In this document: positions 5,542 to 8,001 of the stretch, piece after piece
How positions within the stretch are numbered: the first letter of the stretch is position 1
Layout of the letters: every line of letters starts with the position of its first letter
NCBI GenBank assembly: GCA_002418005.1
Contig: DIDF01000060.1
Span: 1-8,001, forward strand
DNA length: 8,001 nt
Origin: Lactobacillaceae bacterium UBA5807
GTDB taxonomy: Bacteria > Bacillota > Bacilli > Lactobacillales > Lactobacillaceae
Reading direction: 5' to 3'
The notes under the pieces: generated by a model
What the model was told of the DNA's origin: nothing
The model's input: only the letters and a program-made list of their open reading frames with translations
The model's database searches: none
Translations under genes and position numbers: made by a program

Positions 5542-7131
5542 ATGTGCGGATTTTTAGCTGTTGATTCTAAGGAATTTGATTTAACGACCTTTTGCGACGC
5601 CCTGGAGAAAAACGTTGACCGCGGCCCGGACATGACCGAAACCGTTGAAGAAGACGCGGTGATGTTTGGTTTCAACCGCCTGGCGATCATGGACCTGTCC
5701 GATGACGGGATGCAACCCTTCAAGGGCGAAGATTGCACCCTGGTCTGCAACGGGGAAATCTATAACTTCTTACAGCTCAAGGAGAACGTAAAAGACGACT
5801 TCAGCTTCCAAAGCTCTAGTGACTGCGAAGTTTTGATCCCGCTCTACCGTAAGTACGGGCTGGACACCATGTGCAAGATGCTCGACGCCGAGTTCGCCTT
5901 CGTCTTATACGACAAGGTGGCCAAGAAGGTCGTGGCCGGACGTGACCCGATCGGGATCCGGCCAATGTTTTACGGCTACACCAAGGAGAAGGGCGAAATC
6001 GCCTTTGGTTCCACGGCCAAGACCCTGATGGACTTGTGCGACCAAATCTTCCCGTTCCCACCGGGCCACTACTACGACGGCGAAAAGTTCGTTACCTACC
6101 GCGACCCGGCCATGGTTACCCGGATGCACACGCCGAGCTTTGAAGAAGCCACGACCGGCATCCGTGATTACCTGGTCAAGGGGGTGGAAAAGCGGCTCCA
6201 CGCTGACGCTCCGGTGGGCTACCTGTTGTCCGGGGGCCTGGATTCTTCCCTGGTTTGCTCGATCGCATCTAAGTTAATGCCGGGCAAGAAGTTACGGACT
6301 TTTGCGATCGGGATGGACCGCAACCCGATCGATCTCAAGTACGCCCGCGAAGTTGCCGACTACTTAGGCACTGACCACACCGAATTCATCATGACTCGCG
6401 ACGATGTTTTAGGGGCGCTGCGTAAGGTTATTTATACCCTGGAAACCTGGGACATTACGACCATCCGGGCCTCGATCGGAATGTACCTATTGTGCAAGAA
6501 GATCCACGAAACGACCGACCTGAAGGTGATCCTGACCGGGGAATGTTCCGACGAAATGTTTGGCTACAAGTACACCGACTACGCGCCAAACGCCGAGGCC
6601 TTCCAAAGCGAATCGATGAAGCGGGTTCGTGAACTGTACATGTACGACGTGCTGCGGGCCGACCGTTGCATCTCGGCTAACTCCCTTGAAGGCCGGGTGC
6701 CGTTTGCCGACCTCGACTTCGTGGAATACGTGATGTCCTTAGACCCGGACATGAAGATGAACCACTACGACAAGGGTAAGTACCTGTTGCGGATGGCCTT
6801 TGCCGGACAAGACTACTTGCCAGACGACATCTTGATGCGGGAAAAGGCGGCCTTCTCCGATGCCGTTGGTCACTCCCTGGTCGACGACTTAAAGGAATAC
6901 GCCGACGCCAAGTACACGGATGAAGACGTGGCCAAGGCCAGCGAAAAGTACGCCTACAAGACGCCGTTTACCAAGGAATCCTTGCTCTACCGCGACATCT
7001 TTGAAGAATTCTTCCCGGGCAAGGCCGAATGGATCAAGGACTACTGGATGCCAAACAGCGACTGGGAAGGTTGCGACGTTGACGACCCATCCGCTCGCGT
7101 TCTCTCCAACTACGGGGACTCGGGCAAGTAG
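5542..7131 (+). CDS. asnB: Glutamine-hydrolysing asparagine synthetase
   Basis: The 529-residue cytoplasmic enzyme makes asparagine from aspartate, glutamine and ATP, releasing glutamate, AMP and pyrophosphate. The N-terminal class II glutaminase domain begins MCGFLAV, with Cys2 as the nucleophile after Met removal. It has RGPD (28-31), R46 in FNRLAI, CNGEIYN (69-75) and D94, the expected glutamine-binding set. The synthetase domain has the ATP pyrophosphatase loop SGGLDSS (230-236) and GECSDEMFGY (333-342), matching GEGSDEVFGGY of E. coli AsnB. The length is close to the 554 residues of that enzyme. AAAGGAG (5527-5533) lies eight bases before the ATG. Expression should depend on the T-box leader directly upstream. 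The gene is much GC-richer than everything to its left, and no partner gene follows before the terminator at 7327-7373. Confidence 0.96.
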   Translation: MCGFLAVDSKEFDLTTFCDALEKNVDRGPDMTETVEEDAVMFGFNRLAIMDLSDDGMQPFKGEDCTLVCNGEIYNFLQLKENVKDDFSFQSSSDCEVLIPLYRKYGLDTMCKMLDAEFAFVLYDKVAKKVVAGRDPIGIRPMFYGYTKEKGEIAFGSTAKTLMDLCDQIFPFPPGHYYDGEKFVTYRDPAMVTRMHTPSFEEATTGIRDYLVKGVEKRLHADAPVGYLLSGGLDSSLVCSIASKLMPGKKLRTFAIGMDRNPIDLKYAREVADYLGTDHTEFIMTRDDVLGALRKVIYTLETWDITTIRASIGMYLLCKKIHETTDLKVILTGECSDEMFGYKYTDYAPNAEAFQSESMKRVRELYMYDVLRADRCISANSLEGRVPFADLDFVEYVMSLDPDMKMNHYDKGKYLLRMAFAGQDYLPDDILMREKAAFSDAVGHSLVDDLKEYADAKYTDEDVAKASEKYAYKTPFTKESLLYRDIFEEFFPGKAEWIKDYWMPNSDWEGCDVDDPSARVLSNYGDSGK

Positions 7132-7134
7132 TGA

Positions 7135-7300
7135 GTGCGGACCAACCATAAGGCAGGCCGTGGGCTAAGGATAGGACAGGGGTTGATGCGGAACGCATCG
7201 TTCTCCGTCCGGACTTAGCCACTAGGCCTGCGGTTGGGGAGCACGTTATCGGAAGTGCGACTAACCTCCTCGACAGGCCGTATGGCTAAGTTAGAGATAC
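7135..7300. repeat. Three alternating copies of a ~50-base structured unit downstream of asnB
   Basis: A unit of the form GTGC, about 5 bases, AACC, 0-6 bases, RCAGGCC, 3-4 bases, GGCTAAG occurs three times. Copy A is forward (7135 to about 7182), copy B is inverted (about 7200-7244) and copy C is forward (7255 to about 7300). The cores are 7153-7169, 7214-7231 (complement) and 7273-7290. A and B fold into a 110-base nearly continuous hairpin with GATGCG/CGCATC at its tip (7185-7190, 7194-7199). B and C can instead fold into a hairpin over 7214-7290. No coding is evident. Placement after the stop and before the terminator suggests a 3' untranslated structure, a dispersed repeat cluster (REP/BIME-like) or a small RNA. 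I do not recognise it as a named family. Confidence 0.7.
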
Positions 7301-7326
7301 CGCAAGGAACATTACATTCCTAAATC

Positions 7327-7373
7327 AAAGGGCGTCAGCGAGTTCATTAATTGAACCACTGGCGCCCTTTTCT
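7327..7373 (+). terminator. Rho-independent terminator of the asnB transcript
   Basis: The left arm AAAGGGCG...CAG...GTTCA (7327-7346) pairs with TGAAC...CTG.CGCCCTTT (7352-7370) with two mismatches and one bulged base around the loop TTAAT. A short T-rich tail follows. It is the first strong terminator after asnB, so the repeats at 7135-7300 are probably transcribed with it. Confidence 0.85.
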
Positions 7374-7408
7374 ATCTGTCCTTTTATTTGACCGGTCCGA
7401 TAACCGGT

Positions 7409-8001
7409 TATGTCCGTATAATTGGTGTAAATTCTAAATAGGACTTTGTGAAATCTGAAAGGAACTTCATTATGCCAAAAGTTGAATTAAATTTAGAGGA
7501 TGACGAATTAAAGGAGCTATTACTAGGTGATCGGGATAAGGCCATGCAATCAATTATGGCCAAGATCCTTGATGAAATTCTTAAGTCCGAAGCGACTGAG
7601 CAGATTAAAGCTAAGGCTTATGAACGTTCGGATGAGCGAACCAATTCACGGAATGGTTATCGGGTTCGTCAGCTTACCACACGAGTAGGAACACTTGAAC
7701 TACACGTTCCTAAACTCCGTCATGGCAATTTTTCAACACAGCTGTTCAAACGCTACCAGCGTAGTGAGCAGGCCTTTGATTTGGCATTAATGGAAATGGT
7801 AATCCAAGGTGTTTCAACACGTAAAGTAGCTGAGATTACTAAGAAGTTATGTGGGACAACCTTTTCTAAAAGTACGGTCTCGGCTTTATGCAATAATTTG
7901 GACGACCAAGTGCTGGATTTTAACCGACGTCCCCTTACGCAAAAGTATGCTTTTGTGTATGCCGATGCAATTTTATTTAAGGTACACCGTGGTCACGTTG
8001 T
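7409..8001 (+). mobile_element. IS256-family insertion sequence, left part only
   Basis: An IS256-type transposase gene starts 63 bases inside this segment. Just before it, GTCCGTATAATTGGTGTAA (7412-7430) resembles the terminal inverted repeat I recall for IS256-type elements, so the left end is placed near 7405-7412. The exact tip and the expected target duplication of about 8 bp cannot be confirmed because the right end is outside the window. The element is inserted only some 40 bases after the asnB terminator. ACCGGT occurs twice six bases apart immediately outside it (7391-7396, 7403-7408). Confidence 0.75.
7472..8001 (+). CDS. IS256-family mutator-type transposase, N-terminal 176 residues
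   Basis: The frame is open from ATG at 7472 to the window edge and ends inside a codon. The product begins MPKVELNLEDDELKEL. It includes the family region SRNGYRVRQLTTRVGTLELHVPK (about 59-81), the DNA-binding segment around EMVIQGVSTRKVAEITKKL (108-126), and YADAILFKVHRG (163-174), in which D165 should be the first residue of the catalytic DDE triad. The remaining two catalytic residues lie beyond the window; family members are about 390-400 residues long. The ribosome binding site GAAAGGA (7457-7463) is eight bases before the ATG. No frameshift or stop is visible in the part shown, so the copy may be intact. The enzyme would act in copy-out transposition through a circular intermediate, as known for the family. 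Confidence 0.92.
   Translation, partial: MPKVELNLEDDELKELLLGDRDKAMQSIMAKILDEILKSEATEQIKAKAYERSDERTNSRNGYRVRQLTTRVGTLELHVPKLRHGNFSTQLFKRYQRSEQAFDLALMEMVIQGVSTRKVAEITKKLCGTTFSKSTVSALCNNLDDQVLDFNRRPLTQKYAFVYADAILFKVHRGHV

Noticed and set aside
5816..6201. Leftward open frames inside asnB
   Set aside because: They are antisense frames kept open by the high GC content of asnB, with arginine/proline-rich products and no start signals.
6889..7222. Open frames on both strands across the end of asnB
   Set aside because: They overlap the conserved asnB C-terminus or the inverted repeats; repeat pairing explains this DNA better than coding.
7135..7300. CRISPR array
   Set aside because: Only three copies occur, in alternating orientation and with imperfect identity, without uniform repeats and spacers or nearby cas genes.
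7135..7373. RNase P RNA, tmRNA, SRP RNA or a second T-box behind asnB
   Set aside because: None of the conserved sequences of these RNAs is present; there is no T-box motif or tRNA-like fold in this region.

Overview
The window looks like a chromosomal or accessory segment of a Lactobacillaceae bacterium. Evidence for this is strong AGGAG-type ribosome binding sites, a Gram-positive T-box leader, a 14-helix drug-efflux type transporter with a TetR regulator, and an IS256-type transposase. Two base compositions meet in it. From 1 to about 5040 the DNA is AT-rich with A/T-ending codons. From about 5060 to 7380 it is clearly GC-richer, and asnB prefers G/C in third codon positions. This contrast suggests a moderately GC-rich host (a Limosilactobacillus such as L. 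fermentum is a guess from composition and gene content, not shown here) carrying an AT-rich acquired block on the left.

Left block: (i) a leftward gene for a SAM-dependent methyltransferase with two N-terminal membrane helices (32-736); (ii) a leftward Fic-family AMP-transferase with its own inhibitory helix and a C-terminal winged helix (951-2006), preceded by a promoter covered by three copies of a TCRGTATCA half-site; (iii) a leftward 614-residue DHA2-type major facilitator transporter with an unusual ~170-residue loop before its last helix (2178-4022), ending in a hairpin terminator; (iv) a divergent TetR-family repressor gene (4187-4762). The region between iii and iv carries a 24-bp near-palindrome and further TGTTACC half-sites, as expected if the repressor controls both itself and the pump.

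Middle: a ~420-base gene-free stretch (4763-5182) holds only weak features and the composition change. It is followed by a well-formed promoter (TTGCCA, 17 bp, TAGAAT), a T-box tRNA-sensing leader with a probable AAC (asparagine) specifier, and its terminator.

Right block: asnB (5542-7131), a glutamine-dependent asparagine synthetase. The T-box makes physiological sense: uncharged tRNA-Asn would allow read-through and asparagine synthesis. Between the asnB stop and a strong terminator (7327-7373) is the most unexpected structure in the window. A ~50-base unit is present three times in alternating orientation (about 7135-7300), so the central copy can pair with either neighbour and form two mutually exclusive long hairpins. 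Directly after the terminator is the left end of an IS256-type insertion sequence, whose transposase runs off the window.

The novelty candidates are the alternating triple repeat downstream of asnB, the three-half-site operator on the fic promoter, and the long extracytoplasmic insertion in the transporter. None of the protein families is itself new.
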